Positions 63,291 through 64,000 of a stretch of DNA of 64,000 nucleotides are shown here, piece by piece. A program made the position numbers and the translations under genes. The stretch spans positions 2,480,001 through 2,544,000 of the forward strand of contig NZ_AP021881.1 of assembly GCF_009937995.1 (NCBI RefSeq). Reading direction: 5' to 3'. Origin of the DNA: Sulfuriferula nivalis. GTDB taxonomy: Bacteria; Pseudomonadota; Gammaproteobacteria; Burkholderiales; Sulfuriferulaceae. The notes under the pieces are model-generated. The model ran no database searches. It was not told the origin of the DNA and worked only from the letters and a program-made list of their open reading frames with translations. The number at the start of each line of letters is the position of its first letter. Position 1 is the stretch's first letter.

Positions 63291-63295
63291 ATACC

Positions 63296-64000
63296 ATGTT
63301 TAATACTAAACTTCCACGCCATACCACCCGCAAAGTTTGGGTAGGCAACATTGCCATCGGTGGTGATGCGCCAGTCGTTGTGCAATCCATGACCAACACG
63401 GATACAGCTGACATAGCAGGTACAACCGAGCAAACTTATGCACTATGGCGTGCAGGCTCAGAAATGGTACGCATCACTGTTAACACTCTGGAAGCAGCTC
63501 AAGCCGTGCCGCATATCCGTGATGCATTGGCGAAAATGGGCTGCGATGTGCCGCTCATAGGTGACTTCCATTTTAACGGTCACAAGCTACTTACCAGTGT
63601 GCCTGAATGCGCTGAGGCATTGGCAAAATACCGCATAAATCCGGGCAACGTCGGCAAAGGCAGCAAACGCGACGAACAGTATGCCGCCATGATAGAAACA
63701 GCCTGTCGCTACAACAAACCTGTACGCATAGGCGTCAACTGGGGAAGTCTGGATCAGGCACACTTGGCACGGATGATGGACGAAAACGCCCAGCGTGCAC
63801 AGCCATTTGAACCTGAATGGGTAATGCGCGAAGCGCTGATTACGTCCGCGCTGGAATCTGCACAAAAAGCCGAAGAAATTGGCTTACCGCGCGACAAAAT
63901 CATCTTGTCATGCAAACTGTCAGGCGTACAGGATTTAATCAGCACTTACCGCGAACTCGCATCACGTTCTGATTATCCTTTGCATTTGGGCTTAACCGAA
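63296..64000 (+). CDS. ispG: 4-hydroxy-3-methylbut-2-en-1-yl diphosphate synthase (3' end outside window)
   Basis: The iron-sulfur enzyme of the MEP isoprenoid pathway. ATG 63296 opens a frame that runs off the window after 235 codons. [36 protein letters not shown], ADFxxxG-like [11 protein letters not shown], and [15 protein letters not shown] are clear GcpE/IspG motifs. The cluster Cys residues lie beyond the window. It follows rodZ by 5 bases. Confidence 0.96.
   Translation, partial: MFNTKLPRHTTRKVWVGNIAIGGDAPVVVQSMTNTDTADIAGTTEQTYALWRAGSEMVRITVNTLEAAQAVPHIRDALAKMGCDVPLIGDFHFNGHKLLTSVPECAEALAKYRINPGNVGKGSKRDEQYAAMIETACRYNKPVRIGVNWGSLDQAHLARMMDENAQRAQPFEPEWVMREALITSALESAQKAEEIGLPRDKIILSCKLSGVQDLISTYRELASRSDYPLHLGLTE

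Overview
This looks like the chromosome of a betaproteobacterium, probably Nitrosomonadales-like. The gene orders surE-pcm-nlpD-rpoS, thrS-infC-rpmI-rplT-pheS-pheT-ihfA-merR and alaA-hom-thrC are typical of that class, as are a 16S-Ile-Ala-23S-5S rRNA operon and moderate GC. I cannot name a genus from sequence alone.

Region 1 (1-19.3 kb) is the end of a type VI secretion (T6SS) cluster: tssK (5' cut by the window), tssL and one intact vgrG. Behind the intact vgrG lies an array of vgrG-headed cassettes. Cassette 1: complete VgrG with a transthyretin-like tail, a lysozyme-like effector, an exported candidate immunity protein and two small zinc-ribbon membrane proteins. Cassette 2: a vgrG lacking about 205 N-terminal codons with a different tail, an M15-peptidase-like effector, an immunity candidate and a zinc-ribbon protein. 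Cassette 3: a vgrG lacking about 290 codons with a third tail, a GH19 lysozyme/chitinase-like effector, a run of related immunity genes, and fossils of other effectors and immunities. Cassette 4: a 0.2 kb vgrG scrap, the last codons of a GH19 gene, a frameshifted immunity gene, a hypothetical gene and a fourth zinc-ribbon protein. The head of each cassette is more eroded with distance from the intact gene. I read this as a record of serial replacement of the VgrG 3' end and its effector, comparable to displaced rhs tips, and it is the main candidate for an interesting system here.

Region 2 (about 19.3-21.85 kb) is an IS91-type element with an HUH transposase and a frameshifted tyrosine recombinase upstream of it.

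Region 3 (21.9-33.5 kb, mostly minus strand) is core metabolism and stress: gnd-zwf, alaA-hom-thrC-gst, a small Mth938-like gene, and surE-pcm-nlpD-rpoS-nucleotidase.

Region 4 (33.6-36.95 kb) holds a type III glutamine synthetase with a sigma-54-like promoter. It lies between a degenerate partial copy of tRNA-Pro and the intact tRNA-Pro(GGG) gene, which suggests a small tRNA-targeted insertion.

Region 5 (37-44.6 kb) is the thrS-to-merR translation operon, with a candidate leader peptide and terminator in front of thrS and a rare ATC start for infC, preceded by tRNA-Val. Region 6 (44.6-52.4 kb) is a SUMF1-like gene, ppa, a YchJ-like gene, a small lipoprotein and one complete rRNA operon on the minus strand. 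Region 7 (52.4-64 kb) is lplT/aas, folA, an RhlE-type helicase, typA, ndk, rlmN, pilF, a RodZ-like gene and ispG (cut by the window end).
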